Positions 12,514 to 24,700 of a stretch of 64,000 nucleotides of DNA are shown one piece after another; within the stretch, counting starts at the first letter, position 1; the number at the start of each line of letters is the position of its first letter. Both the position numbers and the translations under genes were made by a program. Under the pieces are notes generated by a model. The model was given only the letters and a program-made list of their open reading frames with translations. It was not told where the DNA came from and ran no database searches. The DNA comes from Lutjanus erythropterus (Eukaryota; Chordata; Actinopteri; Lutjaniformes; Lutjanidae). The stretch is from assembly GCA_020091685.1 (NCBI GenBank), contig CM034613.1:17318932-17382931 (forward strand), written 5' to 3'.

Positions 12514-15500
12514 ATGTTCATCTACCATCCTCTGACAGAATTACATAGCATGTTACATCTGATATCTAATTAATTATATCTAAATTCTACATCAATCATA
12601 GCTAACTAGTGCTTACTTTTTGCTAACATTAGCTAACTTAATATGTGACATATTTGTTGCCTTTAAAGGTCCCTTAGCAACATCTTTTAACCATCTTCAA
12701 CCATCAACATTAGGTTTCCGTTTCAACATGGACTAGCTTAGCTCATAGCAAAAAGGTGTGAAACTTAAGAAGATTCAACTGAGAATAATTAGTTTTAGAG
12801 TAAACTATATGTTTGTTCATTCTCCGTCCTTTGACAGTATTTAAGCAGCAGGATCATCGTCTTTAGCCATCAACGCTTCCTCTTGTCTCAACAATGGACT
12901 AATGGAGATCAGCAGATGCTATAGACAAGACAAAGGTGGAAAAAAAAAAAAACAACTAGAGAGGCGTTTTAGAGCCGAGGTAATGATGTCACTAAGTGGA
13001 TTGTTGTTCTCTGAGCCACTTGACACATTTAGCTGTTTTTTTCTCCTCTCAGTAACAGTCAGCAGATGAGCATCACATTATCAGGCTGAAGTGTTTGTGT
13101 TTGGCTGGACATTCATTGTTGTTAACTGCTAACAGATAAAGAACTGTTCCCGTTTGGTGCATTATGTAACTCACACCAAAACAAGGCGTACTACAGTGAT
13201 ACAGCTCAACCGATGTGTCACAGAGAGAAAGAAGGAGGTCAGAGCGCTTCCACTAAAATATTAGCGTTTTTTTTTTTTTTTTTTTTTAGTAAAATGCAGC
13301 AGCTGTCGGTCTGTTTCACATGATTTCCTGCAGTGATATGATGGATTTTAAAAGCTCAAATGTGTTACTCGCCCGAGCCGAGATGATCCAATCAATATTT
13401 GGCACCGTGGTCATTTCACCCAAAGCTGTAAGTGAGTGAATCATAACTTCAGATAAGGAACGCAGCCTGGAGCATCCCAACAGATAATGAGAGATTGAGA
13501 AATGAGAGATCGAATTTGTTGGCTGAAGTGATTATGTCCAAAATGTCCTTTATATTGGGTTGTTATCAGGACCAATACAGAACAGATTTAGCTCCCAGAA
13601 AATCTCATAAAATACTGTCAGTCTGTCCTTTTCAATTATATCCACTTTCCAAAAGTGTTAGTGTGTCTGTGTGGACATAAAGTTGTCTTTAGCTTCGGAA
13701 GAAACTGACACTTTTATCAAGATTTATTGACCCATTCTTTTTAGGCAAATAATTAATATTGAGTCAGAACTATTGTCCCTGCAAACATTTGTGATCAGAT
13801 CTCACTTCCCCACTTTATATACAGTAATATTTAAATACATATCTACATCTGCACAGTTTGGGACAAACAGACACAATGCTTTTACATAAATAAATAACTT
13901 GTATAACACTTGCAGAATTTATGAGAAGGCCAAAATAATTAAGACAAGTTTATAAATATTTTGAAGTTTATAAAGTTTCTCCTCATACACTGACTCACAA
14001 AACTGTGAGATTTTATAAAGGGATTTGGACTTTCTCCGCAGGGGATGAAGAAGTAGCTAATCATCAATAAAATGTTGTCTTCTTTCATAAATGTAGTGTA
14101 GTGGACAAAATGTTTTTTACACAAACAAAAAGAAATAAAGCTATAATATTAATATATAATATATATATAATGATTTGTACTAATGTTCTGACGATGTTCA
14201 AAGACAGAGAAATCCATAATTTATTCAAGGTAATTGTCTATTTCCTTTTTTTTTAAGTTAGCAGCGGTCACAGACTCACCAGGACACTGGTGATGAACGC
14301 CGCTCAACAGAGTTTCTGTGTCATCTAAACATTTCCAACCATTTCTTGTCTTGTAAAGCACAAAAATGAGAATGTACTAAAAAAAAAAAGTTTTAAATTC
14401 ACATATTCTAATTTAGGGTTTAGCCTTTCAAAATCAGCATGTTCACTTTCATTTAGGAAAGTTGATTTAATTATTCTATAAATGCTACTTTAACAGCTGC
14501 AGGAAGTCATGGACTATATCAGCTCACTGTGGCTCGGAATTTATTTTCATGAAACAAAACATTTCGAAAACATTACCCCCTCAGGTTAGAGTAATATTTT
14601 TAGTGATGAGCACAGTGTGCTGTCATGCTGATTTGAGCATCTAAATATCTCGTTGACCAATCGGGTCGCTTGGTCGGAACTACCTGTTGTTTTATTGTCA
14701 TCCAGCCACCTAGGATGCGTGTTAATATCAGGTGTAAACAGCCTCTCTGAACACTCAGTACTCAGCAAGAAGGAAAACACTCATCAGGTTGTTTCAGTGA
14801 ACATATTAAGGGAGCTAATGTACCATCACTGATTTTTAATGTGTTTGTTTGTGTGAGTGTGTATTTTCAGCTTTAGCAGTGGAGATAATGATGATGTATG
14901 CATCCTTACCCGTCCTTAAACCAATGCTGAATGCCTGGAATATTGGAGTCTTGTTAATCTAGAATTTAATTAGCGCATTATAATACACTTACATCAGCAT
15001 ATAAGCACATTTGAAAGTAAAAGAAAAACTCAAATAAATGAAACATGAAAGCGTGAGGCAAAAGAAAACAGCAGCAGCCTAAAGAGAATGAAAGCTCCAT
15101 AAAACAAGATTAAGGCGTTTCCTCTTGAAATGCCTCGTGGGCACCGGCTGCGAGAGGCTCTCTGTGTGTTTGTGTGAGACATTAGGGGTCATAATTGAGT
15201 TGGGCTGAACAAGGCCAATGACCAGGAACCGATGACCAGAGCAAAAAAGGTCAGCGGCTGGAGTTTATTGGGTTGCCGTTTGGAAATGCTACCAAACCCT
15301 GCAGGCTTTGACCATTTGCAACAAATCACTTCCGACAGATAAACCGATCAGCTGCTATTTGTGGAAGCATAGCATTTACTTAGAAGACGCGGGGTTGTAG
15401 GTTCAAGCATCAGTGCGTGAGTTAAGAGGCCGCTGTTCAACACTTGGCGATTCAACACTTGTGACGCTGCAAACTTCAAATCTGCTTGATGACTCCGTTC

Positions 15501-16199
15501 ATGAGCCACAGGGGCCCAGCCTCGCCAATATTCAAATCATATATTAACATACTGTGACATACAGTCTGGTCTGACATTCATTATATCTGTACAGTGTTTC
15601 TCAAGGCAAGCAAAGACATTTACCCCACCAATGACTAATTTCAGTGTCCTTTATGCTCTCTGTTGCTCTGCCAGACACCACCTGAAGAACACGTGCGTCC
15701 GTAATCTCATTTATTGCCGTGCACAACAGAATGAGAATTGATTGAAACAAGAGGAAAAGAGTGACATGAATAACAATATCATGCAGCGAGAAAGGACAAT
15801 TAGCAGATCGATAGTCAGCAGGGAAATAATGTTAGTCGGAACAGTGAAATTAATTGTTTTGTGGTAACATGTTGGATAAATTAAATTAACCTTAGGAAAT
15901 ACAACACATGACGCAGGAGTGGAAACCTGTTAAGTAACAGGTGTTTATGTAATTATGTACATGTTAGGATTGGTATTACTTATAGCTCAGTGAATTGTGT
16001 TCAAGCTGGGCGAATATTGACACTTCACAGGGTTTCTCATGCTGTATATTTGTAGATATCCTTAGTTTACCCTTGGATAACTTGGCCTCTTTGCACACAA
16101 ACATTGTTAACCCAGGGTTGACCTAAGCCCAGGGCTATATGACTCACACTGCACTTCTGCTTGCCTCGGGTTAAAATATTCCTAAGTAGACTGACAGTT
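12514..16199. other. Intergenic, no gene recognised
   Basis: AT-rich with homopolymers, including a run of T at about 13267-13287. A fragment at about 14640-14760 has the look of a dispersed fish repeat. The block at 15120-15320 is less AT-rich and not obviously repetitive. No coding frame is longer than about 64 codons and no RNA gene is seen. Confidence 0.5.
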
Positions 16200-18100
16200 T
16201 GCAGATAGCAGAAATTTTTTATTTAGTCAGTTGTGGCAAGTCCAAGTAAGGCCAGAAGGCTTGTTAAAGTCATTCTCAAGTCAGGTCTTAAGGTGTCAAA
16301 GCAAGTCCCGTGTTGAGTCTCAAATTTGTCATAGTCTTCTTGAAGTACATGTCAAGTCTAGGTTGAGGTTAGGTAGCATTTCTGTGAAGTTAGTTCCTGA
16401 TTATTAGTGTTTTGGGGGTTTTTTGTCCAGTGTAAAAGGCACTAAAGAGTTTTTTGCAGAAAACAGCTGCCTACAGCTGCAGGAAATACGGCTGATGAGA
16501 ACAGTGAGAGTGAACCAAAATAATGACTTGATGCTAAGACACTTCATAGAGGTGAGGGGGAACTGCAGAGTTAAGTAATAATCTTCTGGTTTCATCACTA
16601 CGATGGCCACCTTTCACATTACATAGCCATTTAATCCATTGTTATTATAAACATATTGATTGGTACAACTTAAATCCCCACAGCACAGCCTTGAATTGAT
16701 TACAGAAGTACAGATTTACATTATTTTGGATTTAGTTTTTCCCTAAAACATGATAACATTCTTGAAATCTTCTGGTCACAGTAACTTAAAGATATTCATG
16801 CTTCCTCTGCTTTAAGTCAAGTTACAGTTATTACACATCAGATGCTGCACAGTGGACTCACTGAGGCGTGAGAATTACTTTCATCTGAGCAAACAATAAT
16901 GTATTGTTCTTGAAGAATTATTAATGCACTTTGTGGCAGGAGTTTTGTGTCTGGCCTTACAGTGCTGTTGCCTGAAAATAATCCTTTCTCACTGTTCCTG
17001 CATAATGTATGAAATGTGGTCTTTATTTCTATAAAGTCTCATGAAAGGAGCAGCGAGATCAGTGATGAAGTACCAAAAAGCAGAAGGGAAAAATGACCTT
17101 GCATGAATAATTAAACATATTGAGTTGTTTGAATTTGTTTTCTGACAAGCAAGTATAAGATTGACAAAGGAAAGCAGACAGTTTGATTTGCAAGTACCAA
17201 TTACTTATTCAGTAGATGTAATTTTCGTAGAGGCTAAAGGGAGAAGGAGATTTCAGATAATTGAAGCAGCACAAAGAAAAGAACTGCATGGCCCCGAAGT
17301 TTTATGCGCTCGTCTACAGCCTTTGTTCTTTGAACCCAATATATGTGTAGGTCTGAATTCAGTGGCTTGTACTGTATCATTTTAGTAATGAAGGCAGCAT
17401 TTCTGTGCTTCCTGTACAGAACATTGCCAAACAGTCTGACAGACTTGTAGAACTAAAAAGGACAATCAAAGACTAGTTTCTTTCAAGGAAATTTGTCGGA
17501 GCCTTCTCAGCGGACATTTCAAGTCTAAGCCGAGGTCAAATGTTTTGTCAAATTTGTCTCAAATCTTGTAAAAGCAAGTTTCCAATCGAGCCTCAAAACC
17601 TGTCAAAGTGAGTTTCACATCAAGCGTAAAGACTTACCAAAGCACATCTCACAGCTCAAGTCTCAACTCTCAAGTCTAAAGTCAGGCAAGACAAGTCCAA
17701 GTCAAATCTCATCAAGAGTCAAGTCTTGTGAAAGCAAGTTGCCAGTCAAGTCTCAAAACCTGTTAGAGTGAGTCTGATATTAAGCGTCAGGACAAAACAC
17801 GTCTCAAATTTTGGCTCAGATCAAATCTAAAGTGTGTCAATTTTCAATCCAGTCAAAGCAAGCTTCTAGTCAAGTGTCACAGGTTTGTCAAAACGAGTCT
17901 CAAGTCAGTTGAGGCAGGTCAAAATCTTGCCCCAAGTTCAGCCAAAGCCAATCTTGTGTAAGGTTTCAATACTAGTCAAAAATGTCAGGTCTTGTCATAG
18001 GAAGTAGGCATTTAAGTCTCAAGAAATGGCAGCCAAATGCAGTCTCAAGAAGATATCAAAGCAAGTCTCGAGTCAACTTTAAAGTCCTGCAAAAAAGGCT
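16200..18100. repeat. Degenerate AAGTC/TCAAGTC tandem region
   Basis: Two blocks (about 16240-16370 and 17500-18090) are densely packed with imperfect CAAGTCAAGTCTCAA-like words, such as GCAAGTCTC, TCAAGTCTCAA and GTCAAAGCAAGTC. Irregular spacing and heavy divergence mark an old minisatellite. The sequence between, 16371-17499, shows no gene. Confidence 0.7.
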
Positions 18101-21100
18101 GCAATAACACATGTGCCATTGTCTGCTGAGATGATTGACACACATAGCAGGTCTTAGTTCCTCGAGGGCAAATCCAAATCTATTTATCAGTAACATTTTC
18201 CTTTCAAAGCTATGTCAGCAGTGTTTGTTACATAACTGAGACCAGGTCCCTTCAATGCAGAGGCGTAATATTTAAGCACGGCCCATCTGCTGCTGTCTTT
18301 TTTCTAGGATCTTACCAGATCAACATATTTTGCTGTCAAATTTTAAGGCAAGCGTTTAGGTTGTAGAGTCTTAAGTAAGTTAAGTCTGACTCAAGTCTGA
18401 GTCTACAGCTGTGGGAGACAGATGGAGGTCCTGAATTAGACCTGTGGTTTATTCACTGTTGGTGGGCACAGTGGGAGATTAAGACCGATTAAAACTCTGC
18501 CCACAAGAACTAAACTGCAGTTTCTTTTCTTGAAAACAGGCACTGCAGTAACACACAACCTGTCTGCGGATTTGCATAGTTCATTTAACTACTGCTGCCT
18601 GTTTCTCAGTATTTGACCACAGAGACAACCAATTATGCTTTTCTTCTCATCTCTCTCTGGTTAAATTTAATGAGTAAATTAATTTCCAAGAAACACTTCG
18701 CTGCACTGTATGGTTTCCTTCCAGGTCAGTGAGGTTAATATCCATAGTGTGAGTAACAAGCCAATCGGAATCAATACGCTATGAGAGTTGGCCGACTATG
18801 TATCACCATCTTGAAATTATGTGGAACAGGAGCAATCTCTATTAATACTTCCTCTGTGTGAGAGCTTTTAATTTGGACCTTTTACAGCCTGATCTGTAGC
18901 ACACTGTGAAAATAATGTGCAAAACCCACTGTGTTTCTCTTCCAAAGCTCTCACACTGCCACGCCGGGGCTCCCAGATCCATTCCTGCAAAGATGTTTCA
19001 TTGCTGATAGATTCTCTGCTGGCTGGCGCCGCTCCGGTGACAGATTCAATACGAGCTCTGCAGATGGGGGGAACAAATACCGTAAGCAACCGTCGCTCCA
19101 TCATTGGACGATATTAGAAAATTATTTATCGATCAGTACCTCTCACACAATCTAAACAATTCTAAGCCTGAAAAAGTTAATATCTGTGTTTGGTTCCACA
19201 GGTGTTACGCCCACGTCCTATATGTAACAAAGGGACAAGAAAAAGTCTGCTGCAAGGTAAGAACTGTTACTGCATTGTAGGTAATTCAGTAAAACTGAGT
19301 AACCTGATAAGTATTTGCTTTCAAATATAAGTTAATGTTCGTAAACTTAAAAAAAAATTATTGTATCGTATGCGTTCTTCTGTAAATCTATACTGATTGT
19401 GTCGAAGCACAGTGAACAAAAAAGTTTGTTGCAGCTGCAGATTTTTAAAATGGTCGCTGAAATAAAATGCTGCGAGTACTGGACCCATTAGAAATGTTCA
19501 GTGCAGCAAGCCTCGCCCCCAAAATTTCTGTACCTTTGAAAAGTACTACCCCCTGAAGCAGAGACATTTTGGGGTGTAAAATAATGTTCCTGGAACTTAA
19601 TTTGCACCCTGGACTTCCTCCAAAGGTTCTTTATCCTTGGAGATAACTGTGTTTATTCCATACTGTCAAAATAATAAAGTAATTTTTGTGTCAAAAACTA
19701 TTTAATACCTATAGATGTGTAATGTCAGGCAGATGCAAACGTAAATGAAATAACAAATTTGAAAGCCTTTAATTTTTAAATGATTTAAATTATTTGAAGA
19801 CAGAATATGGATGCATCATTTATTAGCAAATTAAATTATTTTAATTATTATTCTTACTTTGAGTTTTATAATGCATAATTTAAATGCCCAGTTAATCAAT
19901 TCATATTAGCTTTTATATATTTCTATTATTCCAGCGGCTCACTTGTGATCGTCACCATAACTTGTGATTACTACCAATTGACTTCGTACCCTAGTCTATA
20001 CTAAGATCCTTCATTGTAGCGTTAAATAAAAACAAACGCATCAAATGTGAGGATGCTTTATGTAATATTGTACCAAACTGGTTTACAACTGTACATGGGG
20101 GGAAAAGTCCCATATGTGACCTACAGTAGCTCTAAAAAAAACTGAACATGCACATCAAAGCAGTAATTAAGGTTATAAATAATTTACAAGAAAAAATATT
20201 CCAAGAAAAAAATAGTGCCTTAGGAAACAGGCACTGTCCTTGAACTCTTTCAATACATCTTTACTGTACATACATTATGTCTTCACATGTATATAACAAT
20301 CCACATCACCTACACAGAGAGAAAATGTATTTACAGATATCAAAATAAGAGTGTAATCCAAGTAGAGTATGAGACTAAAACAATATATAGACTAAAACAG
20401 CTCTACAAAACACATACTAAACCATTTTTTTTATAATTGCGGTTTAAGTAAAAATATCTATGTGCACTCACACAATTTGGAATAATAATAAGAAGGATTT
20501 TAACCACTTCAGTGAGTTCATAAAAAACAAACTTCAAACGTCTTTTTTCAAATACATCATTCTGAAAAATGAAGGCCGTGAGTGTCAGTCTGTTCTGTGA
20601 CACATTTGTTGTTTCAGAGTGATTAAGAAAAATCCGGTGATTTTCACCACCTTCTCAGCTTTGCATTATTTAATGAAGACTTTTCCCACAGTAAATCATT
20701 TTCCATGTGAACTGTGAAACAGAAAAAAAAGACAATAGCAGCAATGAGATTCTGATCCTATGATGAACACTGATCGATTAGTTACACCCAGGCAAAAAAA
20801 AAAAAGTCACCATGCACGATGTGGAAGTCTTATGCAGAACCATTAATTGTCCTGCTCAAACTTAAATCTTGTCTTCTTTTTTTTTTTTTACTGTGAACCT
20901 AAAATCTGCAGCATTCTGAGTAAGACTGGATGGAAAGTTTCCCCAAGTATGAATTTACTATAAAGTGAGTTTCGTGCAACTACGTGTGGAATTACTGAGG
21001 AAAAAATGAGTGTGAAGTCCTCATGAGAATAAACACCATTTCTGCTTCCTCTCCTGCAGCCACCCTGCCTCGCCATCCCAAACCCAGATAAAAACAGCAT

Positions 21101-21158
21101 ATTGCATGTTATTAGGGATGAGGCCGGTGTGAGCCGTGAAATGCCTCTGCTCTGGGGG
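18101..21158. other. Region downstream of dok7, no gene recognised
   Basis: Non-coding. A block at about 18930-19100 is less AT-rich than its surroundings. Positions 19500-19640 contain the palindrome-prone GTTCCTGGAACT word of a dispersed repeat. If dok7 uses a distal polyadenylation site its 3' UTR would extend into this stretch. AATAAA on the minus strand also occurs near 19817-19822. Confidence 0.45.
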
Positions 21159-21602
21159 TTTATTGGGGCCAGTGACTCAGCTTAGGACTGGCACATCTTC
21201 TTCCAAGTTAGCCTGAGGCTCCGGCACTGACATAATGCCATTTAATGAGATGCCCGAGTCCACAAAGGAGAGCGAGATTGAAATGCTGCTCCTGATCCTG
21301 TGCCAACCCTTTCTGAGGAGACTACCTCCAAGCTGCTTTGAGATTACAGAAACAAGTCTGAATTTGAGGAGAAATGGACACTTGGCAACTTCTAAAAAAA
21401 AATTGTATTCAAAAGATGAACAGAACAGAGAACAAATCCCACAGTAAACCTCAAAGGATCTTTTGGGAACAGTCTGGACTTAAAAATAAAAACCCCAGAG
21501 CCATGTTTCTTTTTTTTTTTTTACAAACTTTAAAGTTTGATGTAGTGTGCTGGTGATGAGCAAAGATATCCTGCTGAGATCAGCAGTTCAGTGATGAAGA
21601 AG
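21159..21602 (-). other. dok7: Probable dok7 3' UTR (minimal extent)
   Basis: This is the sequence immediately after the dok7 stop codon on the minus strand. The nearest canonical AATAAA on that strand is at 21164-21159 (TTTATT on the plus strand), about 440 nt past the stop. The true end is unknown, because other AATAAA sites occur further on. Confidence 0.4.
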
Positions 21603-21739
21603 TCAATGTGGCGTCCCCTTTCTTCTGAGTTCCAGAGTGTGAAGGCCCTCCTGCCGTCCCAGGGCGTGCTGCGTGCCCACTTTGTGGGCCGTCTCTGTGG
21701 CAGTGATGTCAATCTGGGCGTACTTGGTGGAGCTCTTTC
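21603..21739 (-). CDS. dok7: dok7 terminal coding exon (long form), with stop codon
   Basis: The exon starts after the acceptor TTTTGACAG|GA and enters in phase 1. It encodes 45 codons ending in TGA at 21605-21603. Key features are TKYAQIDITATETAHK, with a YAQI tyrosine at 21722-21711, and a basic end, LELRRKGTPH. I recall a very similar ending (YAQID...ATETAHKVG...RRKG) from predicted vertebrate IRS/Dok-type proteins but cannot name the record. The acceptor phase matches the donor of the 28393 exon exactly, giving an Arg codon across the junction. Inference: this is the C-terminus of the long Dok-7 isoform. The frame continues with no break from exon 28393. Confidence 0.85.
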
Positions 21740-24700
21740 CTGTCAAAACACAAAAACAGACCCTCTTTTAACTTGAAGTGTGTCACAGAAAGTCTAGCGC
21801 ACCTCACTTTCTCTTTTGGCTTGCTGCATCAAAGCAAGCAACTTTTGGTAGGACGAGCTTAAACAGTTTTTAGATTGACAGAAAATTATAAGAATCGGTT
21901 ATTTGACATTTAGCCATTGAGATGATGCACAACATGACAGCTCCCCAAAGTGAAGTGTAGAAACATCAAATCATCGCCCCCTGCCGGCTGGCTGCAGTAT
22001 AAGTCATAAACCCCGCCCTTTTAAATAGGTGTTATCATGCTGATGTTTGTTCACGTGTTCATTTTTCTGATAAATGACCTTTGCTTTGTGGGCAGGACCT
22101 CGACGCCGTGCCTCCAGCGGAGGAGACATGCCATCCGCCTTCTTACTTGCCGTACAGTTTCTAGCTTCTCAGACGTGAGTATTTTGTTTTTCTAAGTCTC
22201 GCTGAATATCTTTAGCTTTCACACTATTGGTTGGACAAAACGAGACATTTGACGTTCTTGTGAAAGCAAAAGCATTGCTGTATCAACTTTGAAAAGAAAT
22301 CCAGAATTTTGAAAGCTGACAAAAACATCCAAACATGAAAGCAGGGAGTTCAGAGTGAAGTGGCTCTCTGCCCTCGCTGCCAACATGATTGCTTAAGGTA
22401 TGTGATTGAGTCTCGCCACACGAAGCAGAAGAACATGCAAATGACTCAGCCAAAGCCTTTAAAATTCCCCTCACGCACCGTCTTCCATATGCACGTCACT
22501 AGCGTTGCCATAATTCGGTGCCATTCCGTGTGTGAAAATCACACAGGCAAGGTTTAATCGCAGAAGCAGAATGTGCATGACTATCAGAAAAAATGCGCAT
22601 CACTGTACTCCACACATCGCTGCCTCCTGCTTGAGTTATGTGTTTTACAGTCTCATAAAGTCGAGGAAATCAAAACCTCACAACACACCAACAGTCCCTG
22701 GAGGAGGATCCCATTTGAGCCACTGAATTCACAGCTGTGATCTGAATGCCCTGTGACCCCTTTTCAGTGGCGAGATGGGACACCCCCCCCTCCCAGGTGA
22801 CAGATTAATGAGGCCGCATGCCGGGATATAAACTGTATTGCTGACATCAGATATTAACCTCTCTCATGTCAGAGCCCGGGCGCTGCTCATTTTCCTGAGG
22901 GCAATGACGCTAATAGCCGACTTGTCTGTCAATTACAGCTCACTACCGCGTCTCCAGTGACAAGGACACAGCTGTCTTTTAGTGAGACGGGAGGAAATCG
23001 GCTCAATCGTTGGGGAGCGATTCCTGTAAATCTAAGTTAAATAGAATTACAGGACAATCATGTGTTGAGAGGGACTTTTCATCCTCGCTTGATATCGATA
23101 TCCTGGTTTATTTTAAGTGGGCTCTTTCATATCTGTCTGCAGGATTTGGACAGAAAATATATTATTTACAAAATTGCTTTTACACACACACACAAACAGA
23201 TCAGAACAGGAGAACAAGTGATAAATCCTTGTACAAAGTGTGAACAAAGACGACTGAGGTCATTTTACTTTCATTTTAATCAATTCAGGATGTGGATTTT
23301 CTTTTAAATTCAAACCTTTGGCATTAAAAATCTGCTTACATCTAATTTATTAAAGATCCTCATTGGAAATTCTCATGCATGTTTCATGAGTTTATAATGT
23401 GGATCTGAAAATGCATTAAAAAGCATCCATGATTTTCAAGTTGTTGATGATGATGATGATGATGATGATTGGCATTTACAGCATGTCCACTTGGAGAGGA
23501 CTCATTATACAGTGGAACAGGGCATTAACAGAATGAAAGCAGGTTTTAATAATGGTGTCTAACACTAACGCAACACTTTATGAAGGTTTTGTTTATGGCC
23601 CCTTATGAATTCAGCTCTGTGGTTTGAATCGTTGCAAACACTTATCTAACTGGGAATTTGGGAAATGAAGCAATGGGTTAGTTTATCCTGATTATCTTTA
23701 ACCTGGGCACTATATCTTTTACATATTTTGGTGTCCAAATAGCTAATGGGAGCAAAACTGTCCAGGCTACAATGGCTGCGACGCAATCCTTGAGATCAGC
23801 TGTTCTCATCAAAGTGCGTCCATTAAAAGTGCTTGTTTTGCCACTGACCAGCTCAGATTTTTGTGAGCGTCTGATAACATTACAGATAGGATCCCCACAA
23901 AGATAGTGCTGGGGGTTTTTTTAATGCTAAGATTCCTTTTGTTTAACCAGAAACAGCCGTTTGCTGCCCTCAAGGCCGCAAGACCACATTTTAAAAACAG
24001 TTGCTGGTTCTCTGCTGCTTCGATTGGTCAGTTTGTTTGTGTGACTTTGGTGTTTTAAAGAGTTTCTTTCCCAGTACGCCATTAAGTTGTTATCAGATCT
24101 ATATTCTTGACTACTAACCTCTAGGGTTGAAAACGCTTTTACACTTGTACCAGAACCTACATTTTTCATACTGATTAGAGCTCAACGAATATATCTGTCG
24201 GACAATATTTGCTGATCACAGCCAGGAACTATCTGATCTAAAATATGTTAACAAGTTTATGAATCTGACCAGAAATCTGATATCAGCTTTTGGTATTACA
24301 TTTTGTTTGGTACCAAAAAGGTACTGAGGTCTTGATACCTACTCTACCATACAGACACTGGTGATACTTAATGGTTTCCTGAAGTATTTTTGACCAGCAG
24401 TCCAGTGGAGCAGTATTTTCATTAGTCGATTAATGGTTGCCAAGAAAAAGACTCCTTCCATTTTAGTTCAATACACTGAGATATTTTACAGTGAAATAGT
24501 AACTCAGAGTTACTTGGATGAGTAACTGTAATATAATTACTGTTTTGGATATTGTAATCCCTTACACTACTTGTTACTGGAAAAAGTAGTAATACTGCTC
24601 AACACTGGTGCTGGATGTTATGGCTCAATTAAATAAATTGATGCTTGTGATGCTGAAAGTCACTGATTCAAATCTCTTCAAGTGTTGCTATTATCATGAT

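Noticed and set aside
12136-12573. Six overlapping open frames of 119-145 codons
   Set aside because: They are translations of the TATG/TGTATA microsatellite in several frames on both strands, with only Cys, Met, Tyr, Val, Ile, Thr and His. No gene.
17500-18090. Repeated short words that could suggest a CRISPR-like array
   Set aside because: There is no constant repeat length, no regular spacers and a vertebrate context. It is a degenerate minisatellite.
1-21158. Search for a neighbouring gene (LRPAP1 or ADRA2C, the human neighbours of DOK7)
   Set aside because: No long intronless receptor frame and no exon-like frames with recognisable LRPAP1 sequence were found. Synteny cannot be confirmed from this window.
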